From: Corynebacterium zhongnanshanii
GTDB lineage: Bacteria > Actinomycetota > Actinomycetes > Mycobacteriales > Mycobacteriaceae
Length of the DNA: 64,000 bases
NCBI RefSeq assembly: GCF_014490575.1
Contig: NZ_CP061033.1
Location: 1-64,000 of the forward strand
Direction of reading: 5' to 3'
Made by a program: the position numbers and the translations under genes. The notes under the pieces are model-generated. The model worked only from the letters and a program-made list of their open reading frames with translations. It did no database searches and was not told the DNA's origin. Shown here in pieces: positions 54,282-61,259 of this stretch (positions are counted from its first letter, which is position 1; every line of letters begins with the position of its first letter).

Positions 54282-55958
54282 GTGAATCATTCAGAGAAGA
54301 AAGCGCCCGAGAGCCCGGACGCGCTCGCTGCCTCTGCGCTTCAGCCGGCCGAGGGCGTTAATGTGAAATTGTTGATCGGCATCTTGGTCTCCGCGGCATT
54401 CGTGGTGATTCTGAACGAAACCACATTGTCCGTGGCGCTTCCTGCCTTGATGCAGGAGTTCAATATCACGGCATCTGCTGGGCAGTGGCTCACCACCGCC
54501 TTCATGCTCACGATGGCTGTGGTGATCCCGATGACCGGGTTTATTATGCAGCGGTTTACCTTGCGCAGCATTTACATTATGGCGATGGCTACGTTCCTGG
54601 TCGGCACTATTGTAGCGGTATTTGCCACGCATTTTGCAGTGCTGTTGCTCGCGCGCGTGATTCAGGCTACCGGTACGGCTTTGGTGATGCCGTTGCTGAT
54701 GACCACCATTATGCGACTGGTGCCAGTTGAGCGCCGGGGTAGCGTGTTTGGCCTGGTCACCGTTGTTATTGCAGTGGCTCCTGCGTTGGGTCCAACATTT
54801 TCCGGCATCGTCCTGGAGACACTGGGTTGGCGCTGGATTTTCGGCCTTGTTGTGCCGCTGGTTGTCATTGCTCTTGTAGTGGGCGCGTTGCAGGTTCGCA
54901 ATTTTGAGGAGCCTTCCCGTCCTTATCTGGATGTTATTTCTGTGGCGCTGTCCGCGGTGGGCTTTTCCGCCACGCTGTACGGAATCGCGGGAATGTCCGA
55001 GCTGCCCAATGGCGTTCCATGGGATCGCGTGATTATCTTGCTCGCAGGTGTGCTGGTATTGGTCCTCTTTTTCCGACGCCAGCTGTCACTTGCCAAAACC
55101 GCCGAGAGCACGGGCAAGAATCCTCTGTTGAACCTTGCTCCGTTGGCGTCGCGCGAGTACACGTTGTCCATGATTCTGATGCTGCTGTCCTTTTCCATGC
55201 TTTTCGGCTTCATCATCTTGATGCCGCTGTATGCGCAAAACGTGATGGGTCTTTCCCAGATGGCGGCCGGCATGGTGTCCCTGCCCGGTGGCTTGATTAT
55301 GGGACTGATGGGCCCATTTGTGGGGCGTATGTACGATCAGCGCGGTGCCCGTCCGCTGATCATTCCGGGTTCTCTAGTCATGTTGGTGGCGATGCTTGGC
55401 TTCGCCAACCTTTCCCGGACGGAGAGCTGGTTTGCCGGATTGGGGAGTCATGGCTCGCAGGTACACCTGGTGGTGTTGACCATCTTGCTGAACGTGGGTG
55501 TGTCCTTGATGCTCACGCCTTTGATGTCCAATGCGTTGGCTTCCGTTCCTGATTCCTTGGCATCCCACGGCCAGGCCATTGTGAACACCTTCCAGCAGGT
55601 TGCTGGTGGTGCAGGTACTGCCGTGTTTGTGGCGATCATGTCCTTTGCCTCTGCGTCCTATGCCAAGAGTCTCGGCCTGGGCGAGGTTGCTGGACAGGCC
55701 TCTGGAGAGGGCGCCGCGGAGGCTGCGGGAGGTACTGCGGGGGACGCAGCCGCTGGGGCCGCGGGAGGAGCAGGAAGCGCCACAGGACACGCCCCGTCCC
55801 CTGAGCAGATGGCTCAGGTGACCGCGGACATTGTGGGCCACGGCATTGAGGTGGCCTTCTGGTTCGGTGTGGCTGTGTCTTTCATCGTGGTGATAGCTGT
55901 CTCGGTGCTGAAGATTGAAGCTCGTCCGGTGACGAAGGGACGTACTACTGCTCAATAG
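54282..55958 (+). CDS. MFS drug exporter (DHA2/EmrB-QacA type, 14 helices)
   Basis: The 558-residue proton-driven exporter has family motifs LNETTLSVALPALM near 45, WLTTAFMLTMAVVIPMTGF near 70, the motif C-like block VAPALGPTFSGIVLETLGWRWIF near 165, and PLMSNALASVP near 415. A Gly/Ala-rich loop of about 35 residues (474-510) precedes the last helix, as an unusual insertion. The GTG start follows AAAGGAAAG. Substrate is not predictable. Confidence 0.87.
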   Translation: MNHSEKKAPESPDALAASALQPAEGVNVKLLIGILVSAAFVVILNETTLSVALPALMQEFNITASAGQWLTTAFMLTMAVVIPMTGFIMQRFTLRSIYIMAMATFLVGTIVAVFATHFAVLLLARVIQATGTALVMPLLMTTIMRLVPVERRGSVFGLVTVVIAVAPALGPTFSGIVLETLGWRWIFGLVVPLVVIALVVGALQVRNFEEPSRPYLDVISVALSAVGFSATLYGIAGMSELPNGVPWDRVIILLAGVLVLVLFFRRQLSLAKTAESTGKNPLLNLAPLASREYTLSMILMLLSFSMLFGFIILMPLYAQNVMGLSQMAAGMVSLPGGLIMGLMGPFVGRMYDQRGARPLIIPGSLVMLVAMLGFANLSRTESWFAGLGSHGSQVHLVVLTILLNVGVSLMLTPLMSNALASVPDSLASHGQAIVNTFQQVAGGAGTAVFVAIMSFASASYAKSLGLGEVAGQASGEGAAEAAGGTAGDAAAGAAGGAGSATGHAPSPEQMAQVTADIVGHGIEVAFWFGVAVSFIVVIAVSVLKIEARPVTKGRTTAQ

Positions 55959-56102
55959 GTAGTGTGTCACGGGCCTGCACTTCGAGATGATCGATCCAAG
56001 CCCAAATGTTGGATGCATGGATAACTCCTCCAGGATTTCAATTCGTTTGGTATACTAAGTGGAAGCTATAGGATGAATCCGTGAGACGAATAGGAGAGGA
56101 CA
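55959..56102 (+). promoter_or_regulatory. Promoter region of the small-gene locus
   Basis: TATACT (56051-56056), preceded by TGG as in extended -10 elements, lies 46 bases before an ATG with AGGAG at 56091. It marks the start of the AT-rich accessory segment. Confidence 0.45.
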
Positions 56103-56241
56103 ATGGTCGCGCTCAAGAAGATTGGGCTCACAGTGATCGACTTGGGGATTCTCTCTTAAGCAAACTGCATGGATTGAAGTGAAAATTGTAGATGGTACCC
56201 CCTGTATTGTCTTGGAATTAGGTGGCCATTCACGATTTTAA
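56103..56241 (+). pseudogene. Frameshifted small gene
   Basis: An ATG with a good AGGAGAGGA site opens an 18-codon frame (MVALKKIGLTVIDLGILS). The +1 frame, open from 56137 to TAA at 56239-56241, continues with coding-like STWGFSLKQTAWIEVKIVDG and then TPCIVLELGGHSRF. A one-base shift near codon 13 would give a single product of about 46 residues. The family is not recognised. Confidence 0.4.
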
Positions 56242-56259
56242 TATCATTTAGGAGATGCA

Positions 56260-56430
56260 ATGGAGTCAATATTGATTATATCAACGATATTTTCCCTAGT
56301 TCTGCTTGTATTCGTTTTATTTTTGTTGGTGTCGATTACGGTCATCATAATGCGGCTACTGGAAATAACACAACGTTTAGTGGTGGCGTCACAGGATAGA
56401 GCGGAGTCTCCTCGACATGGTTCAGAATGA
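56260..56430 (+). CDS. Small single-pass membrane peptide (56 residues)
   Basis: TAGGAG at 56249 precedes an ATG and 56 codons: a very hydrophobic helix (IISTIFSLVLLVFVLFLLVSITVIIM) and then a polar basic/acidic cytoplasmic tail. No family is recognised. It could be a holin- or toxin-like peptide, or a small accessory protein. The segment is AT-rich. Confidence 0.5.
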   Translation: MESILIISTIFSLVLLVFVLFLLVSITVIIMRLLEITQRLVVASQDRAESPRHGSE

Positions 56431-56477
56431 CAAAGTCTACTCCGACGTTACTTTTGGAAATGATTTAGGTAAACGAA

Positions 56478-56640
56478 TCATACGACCAGGGATATCGGGA
56501 CGGTGAGAATTGGAAGCATCCATGCCGCGTCATACGTGAGGAAGCCTGCGATGGGCAGAGCTTCCATGAAGTACCATAGAATACTAGAGACGACAGCGAG
56601 CGTTATAACTAAGCTAATGCCTTTTGCTATGACTGCCTAA
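56478..56640 (-). pseudogene. Truncated small membrane protein gene
   Basis: The minus frame reads VIAKGISLVITLAVVSSILW followed by YFMEALPIAGFLTYDAAW and MLPILTVPISLVV to TGA, a convincing membrane protein. It has no start and meets a stop at 56637-56639, exactly where the IS3 remnant begins. Its 5' part was probably removed by the insertion. Confidence 0.5.
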
Positions 56641-56642
56641 AA

Positions 56643-56885
56643 TTATCCCTCTGGGTTTCCTATAGAGAAAACCAGCAGCCTGGCGTTTTCTGCACGCAGA
56701 TCAGCAAGACTCCTATCATCACAGCCCAGGCGTTCTCGCTCGTTTTTGACCCATCTGCACAGCAGCCCGGCAGACATGCCGATCCCTCCAGCAACCCGGG
56801 TGATTGGCCTTTCAGACTTGATGACTAGACGAACCGCCTCCCGCCGAAACTCGGGAGTGTACTTCTCCCTCTGTTGCTTACTCAT
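56643..56885 (-). pseudogene. IS3-family transposase OrfA fragment
   Basis: The 80-codon frame starts MSKQQREKYTPEFRREAVRLV and has the helix-turn-helix ITRVAGGIGMSAGLLCRWVKNE, typical of IS3-family OrfA. After LRAENARL it runs into unrelated residues and stops, so the leucine zipper end and all of OrfB are missing. The element's left end, with GTGTCCACTAAAC (56929-56941), lies upstream within istA. Confidence 0.8.
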
Positions 56886-56919
56886 AATGAACACCCTCTC
56901 CTACGAACACAAAAATCCG

Positions 56920-57600
56920 TATTAATTGGGTGTCCACTAAACGAGGGTAACCTCAAGAGCATCAAGATAGTCCAAAGTGGCGACATGGCAGTCGATCCAG
57001 TTGTCCATCTTTTCGTTCTTGGCTGCCTTCGCGAACAACATTCCTGAATACGGGTAGACAGCCACGAAAATTGATGCTCGAAACGCCGTCTTGCCCGTCG
57101 CAGGATCTGTGATAGCGACTTTGTCGCCAGCCTAATCCACATACAGCTCCTCACCGGGTTCATGGTCGATGACTTCGGTGAGTCCGTGGGTTTGGATGTA
57201 GGGCGCCAACCCATTACAAAACTGGGCGTACTGGTATTTCAACATCCCTGGCTCGGCTGGCAAGGAGTAATACTTCTCCCACAGCATGCACCTGGTCAGA
57301 TGCTTGTTCTTCGCCGGCTTATCCGCAAGAGCCTTATAATCCGGCTGGACATACGCTGCTTTCCGCGTTCGGCGTCCATCCGGAAAATGCTCGTTAAAGA
57401 ACTCCGGAGACAATCCCGCAAACGCCTCAGCAGTGATGCCATAGGCGTTGATGACATCGATCATGCGAGCGATATCGCGATTGGAGCACCCCAAGGCAGA
57501 AGCAATCGCGTCATAGCTTTTGCCTTCCAGCCGCATCGCCATGATCTCTTTGAATTCAGCCATGAACATGGCCTCCTTAGTCATGAAAACGTGTCACGAT
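56920..57600 (-). mobile_element. Remnant IS21-family element interrupted by IS3
   Basis: istA-like coding sequence (56937-57584) abuts the IS3 end at about 56937, indicating insertion of the IS3 element into the IS21 element followed by deletion of the rest of both. No istB is present. Confidence 0.65.
56937..57584 (-). pseudogene. IS21-family transposase istA, broken
   Basis: The first 150 codons are intact (MAEFKEIMAMRLEGKSYDAIASALG with helix-turn-helix). At 57132-57134 a TAG replaces the Trp codon of the usual VDWAGD, just after the first catalytic Asp (ELYVD-stop-AGDKVAI). The frame then continues for 65 codons (TGKTAFRASIFVAVYPYSGM, KMDNWIDCHVATLDYLDAL) and is cut at the IS3 junction. 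It therefore has a nonsense mutation and a 3' truncation. Confidence 0.8.
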
Positions 57601-57670
57601 GCCGCAGAATTGACGACACCGCCAGACAGATCATGACCCGACCACCTAGCCAGAAACACCTCTACCACCT

Positions 57671-58118
57671 ATGCGGGCTACCCCAACCAAATACCCGAAA
57701 ACGGCACGCAAGGGTGATCAGTTGATTGTGTCATTCATGGATCGCCTCGCCCGCTCGCCGTCCGATCTGCATTCCATCGTTGATGACCTCACTGCACGCG
57801 GTGTCTCGGTGAAGCTTCTCAAAGAGGGGCAGATCTACTCGAAGGATTCGACACCTGTAGCCAAGCTCATGCTCGGTTTGCTTGGCTCAGCGGCCGAGTT
57901 TGAGCGTTTCATTATTCGCGAGCGCTAGGCCGAGGGCATTGCCCGGGCTAAAAAGCGCGGGGTCTGTCTACAAGGAGCGAGCGAAAGCACTGACTGCGGA
58001 GCAGGTTGATCAGGCAAAAAGGTGGATTGATGAGGGGATGCCGAAGACAAAAGTGGCTGAACGTCTCGGGGTGGGGCGTATGACATTGTATGAATACATT
58101 AAGTTTGGCAATCCTTGA
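57671..58118 (+). pseudogene. Serine recombinase (resolvase/invertase) pseudogene
   Basis: The frame lacks the N-terminal part with the catalytic Ser. It keeps VSFMDRLARSPSDLHSIVDDLTARGV and LMLGLLGSAAEFERFIIRER. A TAG at 57926-57928 replaces the usual Gln codon. A tandem GTCT duplication (57962-57969) then shifts the frame before the C-terminal helix-turn-helix (KERAKALTAEQVDQAKRWI, KVAERLGVGRMTLYEYIK). It therefore carries three separate lesions. Confidence 0.85.
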
Positions 58119-58195
58119 TTCCGTGGTGGAGGGACATCCAAAGGAAAGGGAAGCATTCTCCGAGTCGTATCTCTATTTCATTTTGCTGTAGATGG

Positions 58196-58348
58196 TTATT
58201 CCTTGCTTTCGATTCTTCCGATTAAAAACGCTACCGCAAGTAGAACGAGAGACGCCTCAGGAAAAGATATCTTCGCGATCGCTAATACAATAGAAGCGAT
58301 CGCAAAGATGATGCTCAGATAGACTGGTAGACTCTTCAATTTGGGCAC
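58196..58348 (-). CDS. Small two-helix membrane protein, possible immunity protein (50 residues)
   Basis: GTG at 58348 follows the secreted-protein stop by one base (TAAAGTG), and 50 codons run to TAA. The product begins VPKLKSLPVYLSIIF and has two hydrophobic helices (IIFAIASIVLAIAKI and ASLVLLAVAFLIGRI) and a charged end. Small basic membrane proteins coupled to bacteriocin genes often give self-immunity; here that role is an inference from position and shape only. Confidence 0.6.
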   Translation of the reverse strand: MPKLKSLPVYLSIIFAIASIVLAIAKISFPEASLVLLAVAFLIGRIESKE

Positions 58349-58349
58349 T

Positions 58350-58880
58350 TTAGCACTTCTCCACGGCAAGGCCGACTCCGCTTAGCTCGCTCGCTAGGCT
58401 GAGTATTCCATCCTTGATATCGGTTGCCTTGATCGAGCCACCCTTAGTAGCCAAGATCTTCTTGATTCCGCCTGCTTCTTCAATTGCAGCAGCTGCCTTC
58501 TTGGCTCCACCAAGGCTCTTTACTAGGCGAACGACATTGACTACCTTAGCGATGGGAACTACCGTACCTGCGAGGATAAGGGTGATTGCACCAGCACATT
58601 CCCAAGCGTTACGCGTCTGAACGCCCGTATTGTTCTGCAGATATGCGGCTAGCTGTTCATCCGTACTGTTCTCAACCACATCGTCTGGAATCGTGTCGAT
58701 GTAGGCTAGCAGTTCGTCGATTTCCTGTTCATCCTCTGCGGTAAGTTCTTGTGCTTGCGCAGAAAGGTTTTCTGGGGATTGTTCGACGTTTGTGGTTGCG
58801 CCTGCGGCGTGTGCTGTTCCGCCTGGGATGGTGATGGCAAGACTTAGGGCAACTAAGCGAGAAAGAGTCTTCTTTTTCAT
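58350..58880 (-). CDS. Secreted bacteriocin-like precursor protein
   Basis: The 176-residue protein has a clear signal peptide (MKKKTLSRLVALSLAITIPG, then GTAHA and a cut near 25). A strongly acidic segment (about 40-85, rich in Glu/Asp) follows. The last 85 residues are Gly/Ala/Ile/Lys-rich and amphipathic, bounded by the only two cysteines (NAWECAG near 95 and the final Cys). An acidic pro-part before a cationic hydrophobic core is typical of bacteriocin or toxin precursors. The family is not named with certainty. It is coupled to the 50-residue membrane protein and next to a LuxR-type regulator. Confidence 0.6.
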   Translation of the reverse strand: MKKKTLSRLVALSLAITIPGGTAHAAGATTNVEQSPENLSAQAQELTAEDEQEIDELLAYIDTIPDDVVENSTDEQLAAYLQNNTGVQTRNAWECAGAITLILAGTVVPIAKVVNVVRLVKSLGGAKKAAAAIEEAGGIKKILATKGGSIKATDIKDGILSLASELSGVGLAVEKC

Positions 58881-59064
58881 CTCAAGCTCCTGTTCTGGTG
58901 AGTTTTAGGGTGAGCGAGTTCAAACTTAGGAGATTGTTCATTTTTTCTAAACAGGTGCACGGTTTTTATATCGCATACGATACCCCTTAATGGAGGTGGG
59001 GCAATCAATAAATTGAGATTGCCTCTTGTCAGGGGGAGAGGAGAATATTTGCTTGAGGTTGATG

Positions 59065-59658
59065 TTAATATGAGTGTTTGATCGAGAGGTATTTGATGGC
59101 GAGGTCTACACGGTTCTTCGCGGAGAAGCGAAGAAAGAGTTGCGAGATTATTTTCCTGATGGTGACCTCTGCTAGTCGCATTGATTCGCCAATTTCTACA
59201 TTTGTTTTACCCTCGCAGATCAGGGATAAGACAATCTGCTCACGATTAGTGATTTTTGGCATATGAAGCTCACTACTAGCGGCCTTAGCGTCAAGAAGTC
59301 GGCTGAGGCAGCCGGGAGAGAGATCTGTTCCTCCGTGCGTGGCATCGCGTAGACCGCAGCGTAATCCGTCTAGTTGTTCTGTGCTCCAGTCGAGGCGTTG
59401 GATTACTGCCGAGAGACGGTGCGGGTGCCCGTTGAGCCACTGTGTCACTGTCTCAGCATCAAGCGGGGCATCGACTTCAATGATGCGTTCGACAACCTTC
59501 GTGGCGACCTTGCCCTCCCTGGCAGCGCGGCGGATTTCGCATGCTCTGCTCCGACAGGTTTGGCTACAATACCGGGGGCGGCGACCGAGTCCTGCGTAGT
59601 ACAGTTCCGTGTCGCATTCGAGACATGTTAAGGGCGGGCTACTAGTACGTGGAGGCAT
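59065..59658 (-). CDS. Zinc-ribbon/LuxR-type transcriptional regulator
   Basis: The 197-residue protein has an N-terminal four-Cys zinc-finger-like module (CLECDTELYYAGLGRRPRYC and SQTCRSRACE, about 12-41) and a helical middle. The C-terminal LuxR/GerE helix-turn-helix reads ITNREQIVLSLICEGKTNVE and IGESMRLAEVTIRKIISQLF (about 135-180). No receiver domain is present, so it is not a classical response regulator; the zinc module may sense redox, metal or a partner. It lies 184 bases upstream of the secreted-protein gene on the same strand and probably controls it. Confidence 0.75.
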   Translation of the reverse strand: MPPRTSSPPLTCLECDTELYYAGLGRRPRYCSQTCRSRACEIRRAAREGKVATKVVERIIEVDAPLDAETVTQWLNGHPHRLSAVIQRLDWSTEQLDGLRCGLRDATHGGTDLSPGCLSRLLDAKAASSELHMPKITNREQIVLSLICEGKTNVEIGESMRLAEVTIRKIISQLFLRFSAKNRVDLAIKYLSIKHSY

Positions 59659-60025
59659 GGGCTTTAGCCTACCTTTTCGTTACAACGTTTTCCGACCCGC
59701 ATGATGTGCATACGGTGTGGTGGTTTTTGCTGCCGGGTTGGCGGCAGCAAAAAAGTGTGTGTATGCGCGGTGCCGGAGTAAAAAGATCGTCAAATGGTCT
59801 TTGAAGACAAGCCGAAGGTGCTGTCACACAAGTGTGCCGAGATGTGTGAGGGGTGTTTTGTTCGGCTGTCAACCCCACAAGGCCTACAACGGCCTGACGT
59901 ATCTATCCCAACCGACTACAGCCACAACCTAGGCGTACAAAAAGGATGGATAGGAACCTAATCCCCGACATGGGGTAGCCACTCCGGACACACATTGTGT
60001 CGCATAACCCCTTAACTCCAATTCT
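59659..60025. other. Gene-free segment after the regulator
   Basis: It contains the upstream region of the LuxR-type gene and the hairpin at 59724-59753. Several open frames exist but none shows coding character. Confidence 0.5.
59724..59753. terminator. Bidirectional terminator-like hairpin
   Basis: TTTTTGCTGCC (59724-59734) pairs perfectly with GGCAGCAAAAA (59743-59753). The T-run lies on whichever side is read last, so it can end transcription in both directions. Confidence 0.65.
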
Positions 60026-60154
60026 GGAAAAGAAGAAGATATAAGTGGATCCCGTGGAGCAGCCCTAAGGGGGGGATCGTGGGCGCTCGACACGGGATCC
60101 GGGATACTGAAGGGGGGTCACTAACGCTCCATGGATGCGCTAGTATCAGTACCC
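60026..60154 (-). ncRNA. 6C-like structured RNA
   Basis: On the minus strand the RNA begins with GGGTACTGA (60154-60146), which pairs with TCAGTATCC; inside is TACTAGCG/CGTTAGTG, and a run CCCCCC lies on the 3' side of the internal loop. A second long hairpin has arms GGATCCCGTG (60100-60091) and CACGGGATCC (60056-60047), with inner pairing GAGC-GCCC/GGGC-T-GCTC and a loop holding CCCCCCC. A pyrimidine-rich T-stretch follows (60044-60026). Two hairpins each with at least six C's define the actinobacterial 6C RNA. A near-consensus promoter lies just upstream. Confidence 0.72.
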
Positions 60155-60160
60155 TCCTCT

Positions 60161-60188
60161 ATTATACGCATGCTCGCGCGTTTGTCTA
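60161..60188 (-). promoter_or_regulatory. Promoter of the 6C-like RNA
   Basis: On the minus strand, TAGACA (60188-60183) and a perfect TATAAT (60166-60161) are separated by 16 bases. The predicted start falls at about 60154, the first base of the structured RNA. Confidence 0.75.
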
Positions 60189-60313
60189 GTCCGTCCGCGC
60201 AGCTTTTCCCGTGTCGAACAAGACTCCAAGCCTATTCCATAGCTATAGGAACCAAAAACAGTTTTGACCAGCGTAAAGTTTCCACGGCGAGATCTCGGGC
60301 AGGGCAGAATTAA

Positions 60314-60349
60314 ACCCCCACACCTGCCATAAGTGGCAGATATGGGGGT
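60314..60349. terminator. Hairpin in the gap before dprE2
   Basis: ACCCCCA/TGGGGGT and CTGCCA/TGGCAG form a two-part stem with loop TAAG. A weak AT run flanks each side (AAAA downstream on plus, TTTAATT on minus), so it may be a terminator. Confidence 0.45.
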
Positions 60350-60443
60350 AAAAAGCGGGGGTGATGGAGTTCTCGCCCTAGCAGCGTTGCGCGTTGGTGC
60401 ATCCGCAGAGTGCCAGTGCCTCCGCAAAGTGCCAATACCGCTG

Positions 60444-60480
60444 CGACGTGCCGGTGCCTCCACAGCTCACCGGCACGTCG
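60444..60480 (-). terminator. GC-rich hairpin after dprE2
   Basis: CGACGTGCCGGTG (60444-60456) pairs perfectly with CACCGGCACGTCG (60468-60480), beginning ten bases past the dprE2 stop. There is no T-run, so termination strength is uncertain. Confidence 0.5.
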
Positions 60481-60490
60481 TCCTCCACTC

Positions 60491-61249
60491 CTACAAAGGA
60501 AGCTTCCGAATAATCGGCAACGGCAAGTGCTTCAAGATCATCATGATCGGGCGGAACAGCGGATGCACCCAAATCAAGGACTTGTTGTTATCTACAGCCT
60601 TGGCGATAGCCTTCGCCACGTCTTCCTTATCCACAGTCAACGGAGCATCGTCCAGATCCTTCGTCATATTGGTACGAACCTGGCCAGGACGAACCGTCAG
60701 AACCTTCACACCAGAACCGCGCAGAGCCTCGTTGAGCATCCGGTAGAAACCATCCAAGCCGGCCTTCGTGGAGCCGTACACAAAGTTGGATCGGCGCACC
60801 ATCTCACCAGCCACCGTGGAGAAGGCAATGATTTGGCCGTGTCCCTGCTTTTTCATGTAATCCGCCAGCAGCACGCCCGCAGACACAGCGCCCGTGAAGT
60901 TCACCTGAGCTGCCTGAACGGCAAGCTTCTGGTTCGTCCACTGTGCCTCGTTGTCGCCCAGGATTCCGAAAGCCACGATCGCGATGTCGATGTCACCGTC
61001 AGCAAAAATCTTCTCAAAGACAGCCGGGTGAGAATCGAAGTCCACAGCGTCAAACTCCACACGCTTCACGTCGCTGGCACCGGCTGCGCGAACGCGCGCT
61101 TCGGCGTCGTCCAAAGATTCTTCAGCACGCGCCGCAAGGACAACGCGAGCGGGGCCGCGGGACAAGAATTCCTCGACGACCGCCAAACCCATGTCCGATG
61201 CACCACCCAGCAGAACAATAGACTGCGCTTTTCCTACAGCATCAATCAT
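60491..61249 (-). CDS. dprE2: Decaprenyl-phosphoryl-2-keto-ribose reductase DprE2
   Basis: The 252-residue short-chain dehydrogenase has GGASDMGLAVVEEFL near 16, NADP-site VLAARAEE near 37, and active-site Ser-Tyr-Lys (STVAGEMVRRSNFVYGSTKAGLDGF near 143-165). With DprE1 it epimerises decaprenyl-phosphoryl ribose to arabinose, the arabinan donor. The ATG at 61249 has AAGGAG six bases upstream; a longer frame upstream overlaps dprE1 and lacks a site. It follows dprE1 by ten bases. Confidence 0.9.
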   Translation of the reverse strand: MIDAVGKAQSIVLLGGASDMGLAVVEEFLSRGPARVVLAARAEESLDDAEARVRAAGASDVKRVEFDAVDFDSHPAVFEKIFADGDIDIAIVAFGILGDNEAQWTNQKLAVQAAQVNFTGAVSAGVLLADYMKKQGHGQIIAFSTVAGEMVRRSNFVYGSTKAGLDGFYRMLNEALRGSGVKVLTVRPGQVRTNMTKDLDDAPLTVDKEDVAKAIAKAVDNNKSLIWVHPLFRPIMMILKHLPLPIIRKLPL

Positions 61250-61259
61250 GACAAACTCC

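Noticed and set aside
60131..60313. 60-codon plus frame upstream of dprE2
   Set aside because: It lies over the 6C-RNA promoter region and has no coding character or start signal.
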